Below, piece by piece: positions 1-10,254 of a stretch of DNA of 64,000 nt; within the stretch, counting starts at the first letter, position 1; every line of letters begins with the position of its first letter. The position numbers were made by a program, and so were the translations under genes. Under the pieces are notes generated by a model. It ran no database searches. It was not told where the DNA came from and saw only the letters and a list, made by a program, of their open reading frames with translations. Source of the stretch: Glebionis coronaria (Eukaryota > Streptophyta > Magnoliopsida > Asterales > Asteraceae). The DNA is taken from assembly GCA_025667525.1 (NCBI GenBank), contig CM046882.1:527770618-527834617 (forward strand), written 5' to 3'.

Positions 1-1631
1 TAATCACGACATGAATTATTTATCTTTTCATGTTTTCCAATGTGTGCATAACCTCCAACTTGGTTTTTTTATTCAGGGCAGTCTTCTAAATGGACAAGCT
101 ATAACAATTGTTCGACTTTATAATGATAATAGCATGAACAGTCAGCTTATGAATGAAGCATCGATACTCGTACAGCTTGAACATGAGAATTTGGTCAATT
201 TACTTGGATATTGCATTGAAGGAACACAACTGTTCCTCGTCTATGAGTATGCCCCAAATGGAAGCCTTAGCAACTTGCTGTATGGTATAAATTTTCCTTT
301 TTACTATACATGCACCAGTGCGCAATTTGGCTAAACTAGGGATAGATTTAATTTACAATGTACTCCTTAAATTATACTCTGTATTAAAATTTGACAAACA
401 TTTATCTGGTGATATATGTTTGTAGATTATTCGTGTACTCTTTTGGACTGGAATAAACGGTACAAGATAATACTGGGTGTTGCCAGGGTACTTGTTTACC
501 TTCACAAACATGCTCCCCTAGAGATCATACATTGTAATGTACAAGCAAGAAACGTTCTTTTAGATAGACGTTGAACCCCAAGCTCTCGGATTTTAGGTGG
601 GCAAGAGCAATCAACGACGCTAATTACCTTGAAAATGATCATTGTTGTGAGACATTGTAAGTACACACACTTCCATTTTTATCTCGTTTTCCTTTGATTT
701 ATTAAAGTTTAAATGTATGTTCAAAGATTGAGATTGTCCATCAAGTTCACCACATTAAGTAGGAGCTTATTATTATTATTTAATAGTCTTTGTTCAGTAT
801 GTTCTAGGAGTTTTATGAAATGCTAGTTAGTATTTTAATTATAGGAGTAAATTCAGTGATTATGTTCAGATAAAGAGTATCGAGTAACATGCATGCTTTC
901 TGGGGTCAAATTCTAATACTTTGATCTAATTGTCGGTTGTATGTGGCTAATAGTTGTACATGTTGCCGCAGCGAAATCATGGCACCAGAGTATTTAGGAG
1001 GAAATATTGTTTCAAATATGATTGATGTCTTCAGTTTCGGTCTATTGGTTTTGGAGACAATAATTGGGCGCTTCATCAGCCGGGAACGTGATTATCAAGT
1101 AAGTATAGTACTATAGATATTATCATACCATACTCATACTTGTATTTGTGGATTTTCAAATCATGTGTCTTTCGATTTGGCTTTCTCCCTGTTGCCTGAC
1201 ATGTTCTTCTCATATCTTCTTGGATAGAAGTTTGATGCAATCACCCAACTTAGATTAAGATACGGAAACATGACTTTATTTGTTTGAGCCAAATGGTGGA
1301 ATTATGTTTATTAACATGTAGCTTGTTCAGGTTTGGAGTAATTGGCTGAATGGAACACCTTCAAATATAATTGATCCCGGAATCAATGTTAATTCAAGTT
1401 CCATGACAAGATTCATCGAGATTGGATTGTTGTGTATTCAAGGAAATGCAGCTGACAGGCCAACAATGGAGGAAGTTGTTGACATTTGCTTGACAAGTCA
1501 TCTGTTGCTCTCCTTATCCCGAAAGTTCCAGCATGGGTGATATCAGAGAATTCTCAGAGGATATAAGTTCTTACCATTACGATTATGATTCTGTTGCAGT
1601 CGAGGAGTTACTAGAGTTAGGCCCTCGATAA
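1..1631 (+). pseudogene. Decayed receptor-like kinase, second (CRK-like) kinase domain; 5' part outside window
   Basis: Kinase-like exons can be followed at about 77-284, 426-656, 972-1098 and 1331-1631, each bounded by AG/GT. They encode the middle and C-terminal kinase lobes: LEHENLVNLLGYC, LVYEYAPNGSL, LLDWNKRYKIILGVARVLVYLHKH, IIHCNVQARNVLLD, IMAPEYLGG, DVFSFGLLVLETI, RFIEIGLLCIQ. The pattern resembles cysteine-rich (DUF26) receptor kinases, but the catalytic loop reads HCN and not HRD, and the VAIK lysine position is not lysine. Compared with the paralogue at 4596-8516, about one base is missing near 570 (stop after LLDRR) and another near 1500, so the reading frame is broken twice. The copy has one C-terminal YDSVAVEEL unit and ends at TAA 1629-1631. 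The upstream kinase domain expected from the paralogue lies outside the window. Non-functional as read; exon limits are inferred from the paralogue. Confidence 0.8.
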
Positions 1632-2610
1632 TGTATCACCACAACACAATTAATGAATCGTGTTGATAAACATATTTGTTTGGTGATTAATGGTTGAGGA
1701 ACTACTACGAATTAGATATATATAAACTGAATGCAAGTTAGGAGAATATTTACTCCACAAAGTTAAAACAACACATTGTGTAGTCATTATATATACTTCT
1801 GTAATATTTTTGGTTTTTTATTAAACTTGAAACAATTTAAATCATGAAAATTTGACATAACTGTCCATGTTTTATGGAGATATGATTTGACAGTATCACC
1901 TTCGAAATGTACGAACGAGTGTTTTTCCAAGATAGAAAAGAATATATAAGTTTTTAACCACGCAATGATCACCTATAGAGCATTCAAGATATAACTTGCT
2001 CACCATAATACATTATAAACATAGTAAAACAAAATTAACTGTGTAAATCGAGAAAAGAAGTGAAAAGAAACAGAGATCATCTTTAGCCCAAAATATGATT
2101 GATTTAACACTCTTAGTTGCAGTATGTTCTCTTTGCATTTCCCATATGTATAACAACATGGAAACACTGTATTTTCCAGAATTTCCCTAGGATCGGAGTT
2201 GAAATTGCATCTCCAACGGTTATGACCAAGGGAAAAGGAGATCTGAACAGTGACACTTGAAACTCATAGATGCTTGGTTTGGCGCTTTGATGGTCCTCCG
2301 GGAAAGAACTTCATTATCCATCCTAAAACTCTATCCAGAAATTAGAAGTTAGTTGCTGTATATAGTGAGAAGCTCCAAGGTAAACCATAGGTAGCCAAAT
2401 GGGTGTTGACTGGAAAAAAATTTGTGCCCCTTTTAACCCTTCGACGCGCTTGCCCTTATTTCCTTTAAATCTAATACTATATTTTATATAATTTGACCCA
2501 ATAAAGATGTAGCATAACCCAAATTTATCCATTCATATATAAGTTAACGGGTAGGACACTGCCATCTCAAGGTATATATGATCTAGCATATAATATCCAA
2601 ATTACTTTTC
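1632..2610. other. Intergenic stretch, no gene seen
   Basis: No convincing coding sequence. Roughly 1690-1900 resembles the sequence after the paralogous gene (8530-8700 continuing at 10468-10507), for example the shared ACACATTGTGT and CCATGTTTTATG blocks. It therefore gives the unoccupied version of the site where the TIR element at 8702-10464 landed. I see nothing recognisable from 1900 to 2610. Confidence 0.6.
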
Positions 2611-2667
2611 AACAGGTAGGCTGACTAGAAAGTCTGATGTGTATGCCTTTGGGGTAGTACTATTTTA
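2611..2667 (+). pseudogene. 57-bp fragment of FERONIA-like kinase domain
   Basis: This stretch matches 4121-4177 in the intact kinase almost base for base and encodes the subdomain IX region GRLTRKSDVYAFGVVLF. The match stops abruptly on both sides and the next codon is TAA. It looks like a scrap of another copy of the first kinase domain, which supports repeated local duplication and loss of this family here. Confidence 0.75.
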
Positions 2668-3480
2668 AAGCCAGTTGTATCAGACTTCAGTCAAATGGAG
2701 GAAAGGAGTATTTTAAAGCCATGAGCTCAGACCGTAGTTTTGTGAGGATTTCGGCTTCCAAGTTTTCTATTTGTCTGTCCAGTTTTAGCTCATTAGACCT
2801 CAGTACAAGTGCCTACAAAAACATATGTGCATAAATAACAACAATACCACAAGTCCTAACCAAACTGATACAGAATTAAAAGTTTCCCATTTCGACTCAT
2901 TTACTTATGAATGGGTCTATTCGAGTAACGTTTTATCTCTATTGGGCGAAAAGACTACAACCAAAAAGTCACACAAGTATGTGGATCCGATACTATTGGT
3001 GTTTAGTACCTTCTCTTCTAAGCCAGTTACATCATAAGCTAATAACTTGGTACGTTAATCAGCTATAATCTCTACGAAGAAAAAAGTGAAATTTTACGCA
3101 CTTATTTTTACACACCTTATGAAAGCGCCAATCCAGTTTTTCATGTTAGAACAAAACAGATACATTTTTCAACTTAAGGAGAAGTATAAAAGTTGAGTTA
3201 GCTAAAGTTTCGAAGTTCAGGGTTTACACGTACATTTTTCAGTGGTTGACTGAAGAATAAGTAAATTTCTTATTTTCTATCTTAAGTAGCCACCATTATT
3301 CACGCCAAAACATATATTTCGAGAAACCGTGTTCTCAACGCTCATTTATTTGTCCTGTCATGAAGACCTAAAGACCTAAACAGATAATAATGATCATATC
3401 ACTTATACGCTTATAATCATAAACTTGGTAATATAATACAAGCTCTAATTTATCCTAGCTCATTACTATAACGACTAGCT
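2668..3480. other. Upstream region of kinase gene
   Basis: No supported coding sequence. The short open frame at 2825-3037 has no recognisable domain. This region must contain the promoter and 5' UTR of the kinase gene starting at 3481. Confidence 0.5.
3185..3192 (+). promoter_or_regulatory. Possible TATA box of the kinase gene
   Basis: TATAAAAG about 290 bp before the ATG at 3481. It is the best TATA match in the upstream stretch, but such matches are common in AT-rich DNA and no transcript start can be seen. Confidence 0.25.
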
Positions 3481-4581
3481 ATGTCCTTTCCAAAAATTCA
3501 TGAAGCTGGATCCTCCTTAGAGTTGTTGCAACCATGTCGTCAGTTTACCTTTTCGGAGATTCAGCAAGCTACCCAAAACTTTGATGAATCATTGGTAATT
3601 GGACGCGGGGGGTTTGGCAAAGTTTACAAAGGAACAATCATATTTGGGGCAGAAGGTCGTTTGACAGCTGCTGTTAAGCGGCTAGAGTCAACATCTAATC
3701 AAGGAGCAGTCGAGTTTCGGGCTGAAGTTGAGATGCTCACTAAGTTAAGGCACTGTCACTTGGTATCTTTGATTGGATACTGTAAAGATGGCCAAGAGAT
3801 GATCCTCGTATATGAATATATGCCTCGTGGAACACTTGAAGATCATCTCCACAAACGTCAAAATTATCTACCTTGGGTAACACGACTTAAAATATGCATA
3901 GGGGCTGCACGTGGGTTAGACTATCTTCACACAGGTACTGGTATCGAGCATGGTGTCATACATCGTGATGTCAAGAGCTCTAATATATTGTTACATAAAA
4001 CTTGGGCAGCTAAAATTTCTGACTTTGGCCTGTCCAAAGTAGGACCAACAAATCAGCCATCCACTTACGTTAACACTTTAGTCAAAGGCACATTTGGCTA
4101 TTTAGATCCAACTTACTTTAACACGGGTAAGCTGACTAGAAAGTCTGATGTGTATGCCTTTGGGGTAGCACTCTTTGAAGTCTTGTGTAGAAAACGAGCA
4201 GTAGATAGTACTCTAGATGAGGAGAAATGGGGTTTAGCAAGTTGGGCCCAAGACTCTATTAAAGAAGGCAAGCTAAAGGAAATCATGGATACTAGTATAA
4301 AGGGGGAAATATCCTCTAAATGTTTGAAGGAGTTTGCGCAACTAGCTGGCCGGTGTTTGCATAGCCATCCAAAGAAACGACCCACAATGGCTGAGGTCGT
4401 GGTTGGTCTAGATTCTGTTCTAGCCGTACAGGAAAAAGCCAACAAAATATCAAGGTCCGCAGGCATGACAATATTTGGTAGAAAGATACCGAAATCTATC
4501 TTTCCATCCAATGGGGACAACTCAGGTATCATGTTCTCTTCCACTTCATATGCATTTCTAGTTGTATATCTAATTTGTTGA
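3481..4581 (+). CDS. CrRLK1L/FERONIA-like protein kinase domain (first domain of a tandem-kinase gene)
   Basis: Ser/Thr protein kinase domain, probably cytosolic: no signal peptide or membrane helix is seen. All catalytic motifs are present: glycine loop GRGGFGKVYKG (residues 41-51), ATP-binding lysine in TAAVKRL (K66), HRDVKSSN (161-168), DFGLSK (181-186), GTFGYLDPTYF in the activation segment, then KLTRKSDVYAFGVALFEVLC. These signatures are typical of the CrRLK1L/FERONIA group, whose complete members also have extracellular malectin-like and transmembrane parts that are missing here. The unspliced frame runs to TGA at 4581, but a good donor (CAG/GTATC) at 4525/4526 and acceptor at 4595/4596 keep the frame into the second kinase-like domain. 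The probable exon is therefore 3481-4525 (about 348 residues) of a tandem-kinase gene. Without splicing it would be a 366-residue stand-alone kinase. The start is the ATG just before the conserved FTFSEIQQAT segment. Confidence 0.85.
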   Translation: MSFPKIHEAGSSLELLQPCRQFTFSEIQQATQNFDESLVIGRGGFGKVYKGTIIFGAEGRLTAAVKRLESTSNQGAVEFRAEVEMLTKLRHCHLVSLIGYCKDGQEMILVYEYMPRGTLEDHLHKRQNYLPWVTRLKICIGAARGLDYLHTGTGIEHGVIHRDVKSSNILLHKTWAAKISDFGLSKVGPTNQPSTYVNTLVKGTFGYLDPTYFNTGKLTRKSDVYAFGVALFEVLCRKRAVDSTLDEEKWGLASWAQDSIKEGKLKEIMDTSIKGEISSKCLKEFAQLAGRCLHSHPKKRPTMAEVVVGLDSVLAVQEKANKISRSAGMTIFGRKIPKSIFPSNGDNSGIMFSSTSYAFLVVYLIC

Positions 4582-5098
4582 GCTTTAAATTGTAGGTGAA
4601 ATTTTGAAATCCTTGGAATTATTCTTCGATACTCTTGGCAATGAAAACAAAGTATTGTACAAGTTTCGTTTCGAAACTATCAGCATTGCAACCGACGACT
4701 TCTCCTATAGACATGAAATTTTGGATACATATTACACACGCACGTACAAGGTATCCCTAATCACGTCACAAATTATCTTGTTTCTCATGTTATTCATTTT
4801 GTGCTTAAAACGACCAGCTTGGTTTCTTTGTTCAGGGCACGTTACCAAATGGACAAGTCATTGCAATTGTTCGACCTTATGATGATAACATTAACAGTCA
4901 GTTTATGAATGAAGCATCGATGCTGACGCAGCTTGAACATGAGAATTTGTTCAATTATTTACTCGGATATTGCATCGAAGAAACAACAGTGCTCCTCGTC
5001 TATGAGTTTGCACCAGCTGATCGTAGCCTTAACCACTTAATGTATGGTACAAAATTTTATTTTTAAATACACATCTCATATGCCTATGCCGCAACAAC

Positions 5099-5241
5099 TA
5101 GGGATGTAAACGAGTCGAATTGAGTCGAACTTTGGCGGATCTCGACTCGATTGCTCAAAAAAGCCGGCTCGATCAAAAGCTAGCTCGAGTCAAGTGTGCG
5201 CTCGATTTACTCGACAAAAGCACGACTCGTTTACACCCCTA
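5099..5241. mobile_element. hAT-type MITE in kinase intron
   Basis: A 143-bp element with terminal inverted repeats: it begins TAGGGATGTAAACGAGTCG and ends with the complement of TAGGGGTGTAAACGAGTCG. Flanking 8-bp direct repeats GCAACAAC (5091-5098) and GTAACAAC (5242-5249) match at 7 of 8 positions, as expected for hAT target duplications. The interior is rich in CTCGACTCG-like words and has no coding capacity. It lies inside the intron between exons ending 5046 and starting 5357. Confidence 0.85.
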
Positions 5242-5518
5242 GTAACAACTACACAACATATTTTTCTGGCTCCACTGGCCTTGCCTCTGATTTACATTAA
5301 TAGTCACAAATAATATCAGACCTGACAAACATTTATTTGGTTATCTGTGTTTATAGATTCTGGAGTCCTCTTTTAGACTGGAATAAACTGTACAAGATAA
5401 TACTAAGTGTTGCCAGGGTACTTGTTTACCTGCACAAACATGCTCCCCTTGAGATTGTACATTGTAATGTACAATCTAAAAACGTTCTTTTAGATAGAAG
5501 CTTAAACCCCAAGCTCTC

Positions 5519-5899
5519 TGATACGGGCACTACATGCATTAAATCGAACCAGCTTACTCTCCATCAGTTCCAAGTTCCATGTTTGAAGAATAAAGAGACC
5601 AAGTCTTTAGGAAGACTTCTCCACTATGTTCACTAGTTTCTCATGCACGTTTAATTTGTTTCCATGCACACTAAGCTGTGTCTTATGCATTAGGAAGTGG
5701 TCCACTACTATGACTTCTTCAGCCCATGTTTACTTGTTTTCTTCCGTAAGTTTAGGATTGCATTGTAACTTCCCTTCCTATTTAAAGTGTACTTTGGTTT
5801 TATGAAATACAAGAAGAAAATTGCAGTAAAGTATTTAGTGTTTAGTTAGTTTAGTTAGTCATTAGAAGGAGATTAACCATCTCAAATTGGTTTCTACCA
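5519..5899 (+). repeat. 5' LTR of gag-only element
   Basis: 381 bp, TGATACGGGC...TTTCTACCA. Contains a TATA-like CTATTTAAAG (5779-5788) that could drive transcription. Differs from the 3' LTR at two positions as read: TTTGTTT versus TTAGTTT, and CTACCA versus CTATCA at the end. Confidence 0.92.
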
Positions 5900-5923
5900 T
5901 TGGTGCTTTCATTCAATCGAACC

Positions 5924-6956
5924 ATGCCACCCAAACGAGATCCACCTTCCACCGAAGAGTCCATAGCCGCCATGTCCGAAAACCTTTCCAAACTCATTGC
6001 CTCCACCAACCTTAATAATGAAAAAATCCTCGCCAACCAAGCTGCTTCCTCCCTACAATTCGAGAATTTCGGAAAAAAGTTCGAGAATCTCGGTAAGCAA
6101 TTAGCTGCACAACATGAACAAACTGCCAACCTTTTTGCCACCATCACTCAAACCTTGCAACGAACTAACCAAATGCCACCACCTACAGCCTCACCACCCA
6201 ACCGTGAACTTCAAATACGACCACCAAAACTCAACCTTCCTGCATTCGATGGAACAAACCCATTGGATTGGCTATTCCAAGCTGACCAATACTTTTCATT
6301 TTACAACATTACACCACCACAACGCCTTGCTATGGTTGCTTTCTACCTAAGCGGAGATGCCCTTAGTTGGCACAAATACCTCTATAACAACAACCTCCTG
6401 ACCACTTGGGAGGCATTTATGCGCGCTCTTGAAACCCGCTTTGGCCCGTCCTCCTACGATAATCACCAAGCAGCCCTTTTCAAGCTTAAACAAACCTCCC
6501 ACGGCATATCAAACGGAGTTTGAACGTTTAAGCAATTGTGTTATTGGCCTTCCACCAGAAGCGTTGCTTAATTGTTTTATCTCGGGCCTCCGTCAAGATA
6601 TCCAACAAGAACTCTCCATTCTCCGTCCCCACACCATCACACAAGCTATTGGCCTTGCTAAACTAATTGAGGACAAATCAAATGACCAAGTGTCGAAACC
6701 ATCAAGTTCCACCTTGCTAGAGGCCCCATCACGCTCTACCGAAACACTTCCTATCAAACGCTTAAGCCCATCCGATATGCAAAAAAGACGTGTTGAAGGC
6801 TTGTGTTACAACTGCCCTGAAAAGTACCACCCGGGCCACAAGTGTAACCCTCCTAAATTTCTCCTTCTTCAGTCCGAACATGAACACAAACCTGCCATGA
6901 TAGACCCTCCGTGGGGGATATCTACTATCGAGTACTATGATAACGTCGGACCTTGA
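5924..6956 (+). pseudogene. Retrotransposon gag protein, one frame change
   Basis: Capsid-type gag. The ATG at 5924 opens MPPKRDPPSTEES and a likely coiled N-terminal region. The retrotransposon-gag core follows (LNLPAFDGTNPLDWLFQADQ, SGDALSWHKY, WEAFMRALETRFGP). The frame changes by one base around 6490-6510, within FKLKQTS, and the second frame continues with YQTEFERLSN, a leucine-rich helix region and a CCHC zinc knuckle (CYNCPEKYHPGHKC, near 6806-6847) before the stop at 6954-6956. Nothing resembling protease or pol follows. The frame change probably inactivates gag; a programmed shift cannot be excluded, but I see no classic slippery site. Confidence 0.82.
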
Positions 6957-6986
6957 GGACAAGGTCCATTTCAAAGATGAGGGTAT

Positions 6987-7367
6987 TGATACGGGCACTA
7001 CATGCATTAAATCGAACCAGCTTACTCTCCATCAGTTCCAAGTTCCATGTTTGAAGAATAAAGAGACCAAGTCTTTAGGAAGACTTCTCCACTATGTTCA
7101 CTAGTTTCTCATGCACGTTTAATTAGTTTCCATGCACACTAAGCTGTGTCTTATGCATTAGGAAGTGGTCCACTACTATGACTTCTTCAGCCCATGTTTA
7201 CTTGTTTTCTTCCGTAAGTTTAGGATTGCATTGTAACTTCCCTTCCTATTTAAAGTGTACTTTGGTTTTATGAAATACAAGAAGAAAATTGCAGTAAAGT
7301 ATTTAGTGTTTAGTTAGTTTAGTTAGTCATTAGAAGGAGATTAACCATCTCAAATTGGTTTCTATCA
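6987..7367 (+). repeat. 3' LTR of gag-only element
   Basis: 381 bp, same ends as the 5' copy, followed directly by the CTCTC target duplication and then the resumed kinase exon (AGATTTTAGGTGGGC). Confidence 0.92.
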
Positions 7368-7980
7368 CTCTCAGATTTTAGGTGGGCAAGAGCAATCAAC
7401 GACAGTACTAATAACATTGAACACAGTCATTTCTTTCCGAAAAAGATTGAAGACTATCATTCTTGTAGGACATAGTAAGTACATTCATCACTTCCATGAT
7501 GTTTGGGTCATGTTCTAAAACTCTGATCTAATGTTGTCGGTTATGGCTAACAGTTGTAAATGTGGCAGCAATATCATGGCACCAGAGTATTTAAGAGGAA
7601 ATAATTTGTCAAATAAGGTTGATGTCTTCAGTTTTGGTCTATTGGTTTTGGAGACAATAAGTGGGCGCAGCTGGAACCTTGAGTATCAAGTAAGTATAGT
7701 TAGATATTATCGTAGCAGACTCGTGCTAGTATTTGTACATTTTAAATCATGTGTCTCTCGAGTTGGCTTTCTCCCTGTTGTGCTACATCTTCCTTCTTAA
7801 ATCTCACTTTATAAAAGTTGATACAATCACTCAAATTAGCACAATTGCAGCAAAGTATAGTGTAAACAAAATAAAAACGCAGCGCACTAGCTAGGGTTGG
7901 AAATGAGCTGAGTTGTTCGTAAAAAGTTCGAACCAGCCAAGCCTAATTGAGCTCGATGCAAAGTTATTTACTTGCGATCT

Positions 7981-8070
7981 ACAAATTTAAGACACTTTAT
8001 TCATGTAACTTCATTTTCAAATCTAAAACACTTAATTCGTAACTTTATTTTACAAATTCAAGACACTTAG
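7981..8070. repeat. Short degenerate tandem repeat in kinase intron
   Basis: About 2.5 copies of a roughly 40-bp AT-rich unit (AAATTTAAGACACTT, AAATCTAAAACACTT, AAATTCAAGACACTT each followed by a TAACTT block). Located in the last intron of the disrupted gene. No coding value. Confidence 0.5.
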
Positions 8071-8516
8071 GTAAACATGACTTTGTTTGTTTGAGTCAAG
8101 AGGTAGAATTGTGTTTATAGGTTTGGAGAAATTGGCTGAAAGGAACACCTTCGAATATAATTGATCCCAGAATCAATGTGGATTATAGTTCCCTGACAAG
8201 ATTCATCCAGATTGGCTTGTTGTGTATTCAAAAAGATGCAGTTGATAGGCCAACAATGGAGCAACTTGTTGACATGTTGCTTGACAACCCATCGGTTGCT
8301 CTCTGTATCCCGAAAGTTCCAGCATGGGTGATATCAGAGATTCAAATGATACACAGTTCAGATGATATAAGTTCTAACCATGACGATTATGATTATGTTG
8401 CAGTAAGAGAGTTGCTACAGGACGAGTATACTTCTGTTGCAGTCAAGGAGTTACCACTAGACGATTATGATTCTACTGCAGTCGAGGAATTTGCACTAGA
8501 GTTAGGCCCCCGATAG

Positions 8517-8701
8517 TTTATTAGCACAACACAATTAGTATTCATATTGATAAATATTGTACAAAGTAGATATATAAACTGTCATGTATGGAGCAAATTT
8601 ACTCGACAAAATTAAAACTACACATTGTGTGTAGTTCAGCATTACAGTATGTACTTTTGATAATACTTTGGTGTTTGTTAAACGTAAACCAATTAAAATT
8701 A
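8517..8701. other. 3' flank of kinase gene
   Basis: Downstream flank similar to the region after 1631 in the first copy (shared ACACATTGTGT). It continues after the inserted TIR element at about 10468. Confidence 0.6.
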
Positions 8702-8905
8702 GGAAAAAAAAAATCATGTTTGGTCCCTATCGTTTACACCAAACATCAAGTTTGGTCCCTATTTCAAATTAAGTCCACCGATCGTCCCTATCGTTTACAT
8801 TTTGGATCAAGAATAGTCCCTATCTTAGATGGGAGTTAATTTTGACCGTTAAGTGATATGAAAAGAAAGGTAATTTGGTCCTTTACTCTTTCTTTTTTCT
8901 TTTAA
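8702..8905 (+). repeat. Left terminal inverted repeat of Pack-type element
   Basis: Starts with an A-run, then two TTTGGTCCCTAT modules; the similarity to the reverse complement of the right end is strong to about 8853 and weaker to about 8905. Confidence 0.8.
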
Positions 8906-9548
8906 TCTTTTTCTCTCAGATCTCACATATCTCTCTCTCACTTTCTTTCTTTATTACTCCCAATCTCATCTAAACCCACCGTATGTGATCCCAAACGAAT
9001 CACACACATCAAAATGATATGCGTGTAATCGATTTCAATTGAATCAAATTCGGTTGGTGGAACTGTTATAAAGACACCACATATAAATGAAGAACGTGAG
9101 ATGATATCAGCATCAAGATCCATTAGGGTCTCGGGTAGGTTCAATTCGCGATACATGTCTTTAGATATTATAAATCGAAATGAAGACAAGAAAACTAACA
9201 TATTTGTTATTAGTTTATCTTTATTTCGTAAAACAAATGAGTTCATACTCACAGATTTGTGATGACTGATTTTCGGATGTTTAGATCTTAAAAGATCTAG
9301 ATACACCCGAAACTTAAGCTGAGATAAGTATTTAATTAAGAATGAGTCCATGTTTGTGATAGAAGTGATATGTTAATCAGTTAACATTAGTGGGGTTTGA
9401 TGTCGAGTGATAAGAGACGAAGGGATCTAGGTTAGTATTTGTTGGATTAGTTGATTGTCGATGTTGAGATGTAGGCTGAGACAAATCCAATGCAAACACC
9501 ATCTAGTACTAAATCAGTTTAACTTTCATGAAAACTTAACCCCGAAAA
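8906..9548. other. Unassigned cargo of Pack-type element
   Basis: Between the left TIR and the PPR-derived part. A 137-codon open frame on the minus strand (8938-9351) has no motif I recognise and is likely chance or a scrap of another captured gene. Confidence 0.4.
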
Positions 9549-10145
9549 ATGATGAGGCTAATCCATTCCATCATCCCTGTCACCCTCCACCGCCACCTCC
9601 TCTACACCACCAACGCCGCCACCGACACCACCACTCCGCCACCACCAACCACCGTACCAGACCCATCACACCTCCTCCGCATCTCTACCATACTCTACCA
9701 GCAACAACACTCACTAGAACCAAAACTCCACAAATCCCTCTCAAACTGCAACTACAGGAGATGATGAAATGTGTGGATTTTTTTCATTTGATGAATGGTT
9801 TTGGTTATGGGTATGATTTGGGGTGTTTTAATAAGGTTGTTGAGTGTTTGTGTAAGTCTAAGCTTGTGGGTGAAGTTAAGTATGTTGTTTGGAAGATGAA
9901 GGGTTTTGTCAAGGTGGACGGGTTTACATATAAGTGTTTGGTTTCTGGTTTTTGTGATGTGGGTGATTTGCTTGAGGCCTCGAAGACGTGGAACGTCATG
10001 GTGGATGAGGATTCTGTGGTTGAGATTGATTGCGTTGAGAAAATGATGGATAGTTTATTTAAGACGAATACGTATGATGAAGCGTTGAAGCTTTTTCAGT
10101 CGGTGAGGGTGAGTCGGATTGGTGAGCTGGGTGTTTCGAGTTAGG
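9549..10145 (+). pseudogene. Captured fragment of a pentatricopeptide repeat (PPR) gene
   Basis: The first frame (ATG at 9549) looks like the N-terminus of an organelle-targeted PPR protein, with an S/T/P- and R-rich leader and LHKSLSNCNY. In another frame, from about 9762 on, come PPR-type helices: YDLGCFNKVVECLCKSKL, VDGFTYKCLVSGFCDVGDLL, DEALKLFQSV, stop near 10144. GC-rich codons in the first third contrast with the AT-rich surroundings, a sign of transferred host exon sequence. Frame change and loss of the middle repeats make it non-functional. Parent PPR proteins bind organellar RNA; the parent gene is elsewhere in the genome. Confidence 0.75.
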
Positions 10146-10254
10146 GGTTGGTGATTGGCTGGATGTGTAAAAAGGGGAAGCTTGGTTAAGCGCTAGGGTG
10201 TGAAAGAGATGTGAAAGAAAGAAAAAAAATTAAAAGAAAGAATATATAATAAAA

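Larger units (their letters stand above)
5519..7367 (+). mobile_element. Gag-only non-autonomous LTR retrotransposon (TR-GAG type)
   Basis: Complete 1849-bp element with 381-bp LTRs (5519-5899 and 6987-7367), TG...CA ends and a perfect 5-bp target duplication CTCTC (5514-5518 and 7368-7372). The only coding content is a gag region, which ends about 30 bp before the 3' LTR; protease, RT and integrase are absent. This layout matches the class known as terminal-repeat retrotransposons with a GAG domain. A primer-binding-site-like sequence starts just after the 5' LTR (TTGGTGCTTTC, 5900-5910) and a short purine run (GATGAGGG) precedes the 3' LTR. I saw only two substitutions between the LTRs, so insertion into the kinase exon was recent. 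Mobilisation would need a partner element. Confidence 0.92.
4596..8516 (+). pseudogene. Second CRK-like pseudokinase domain, disrupted by a gag-only LTR element
   Basis: Downstream exons of the gene starting at 3481: about 4596-4750 (linker, FRFETISIATDDF), 4836-5046 (LTQLEHENLF, LLVYEFAP), 5357-5518 continued at 7373-7467, 7569-7689 (IMAPEYLRG, DVFSFGLLVLETISGR) and 8121-8516 (RFIQIGLLCIQKDAVDRPTMEQLVDML, stop TAG). The domain is CRK-like, but HRD reads HCN (IVHCNVQSKNVLLD), DFG reads DFR (KLSDFRWAR) and the VAIK lysine is absent, as in the neighbouring copy. It was therefore probably a pseudokinase before it was broken. Breaks: the exon beginning at 5357 is one base shorter than in the paralogue and hits TAG in the expected frame, and a 1849-bp LTR element splits the exon between 5518 and 7368. 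The C-terminal tail holds three 13-residue repeats. The first kinase domain could still be expressed alone. Confidence 0.8.

Noticed and set aside
4113..4544. 143-codon minus-strand frame
   Set aside because: Antisense shadow of the intact kinase domain.
7884..7950. Second hAT-like MITE (TAGGGTTGGAAATGAGCTGAG)
   Set aside because: The start resembles a MITE end, but no matching inverted end or target duplication was found.
8938..9351. 137-codon minus-strand frame in the Pack-type element
   Set aside because: No recognisable motif; too little to call a captured gene.
9549..10145. Functional PPR gene
   Set aside because: Frame change, missing central repeats and location between TIRs show a captured fragment.
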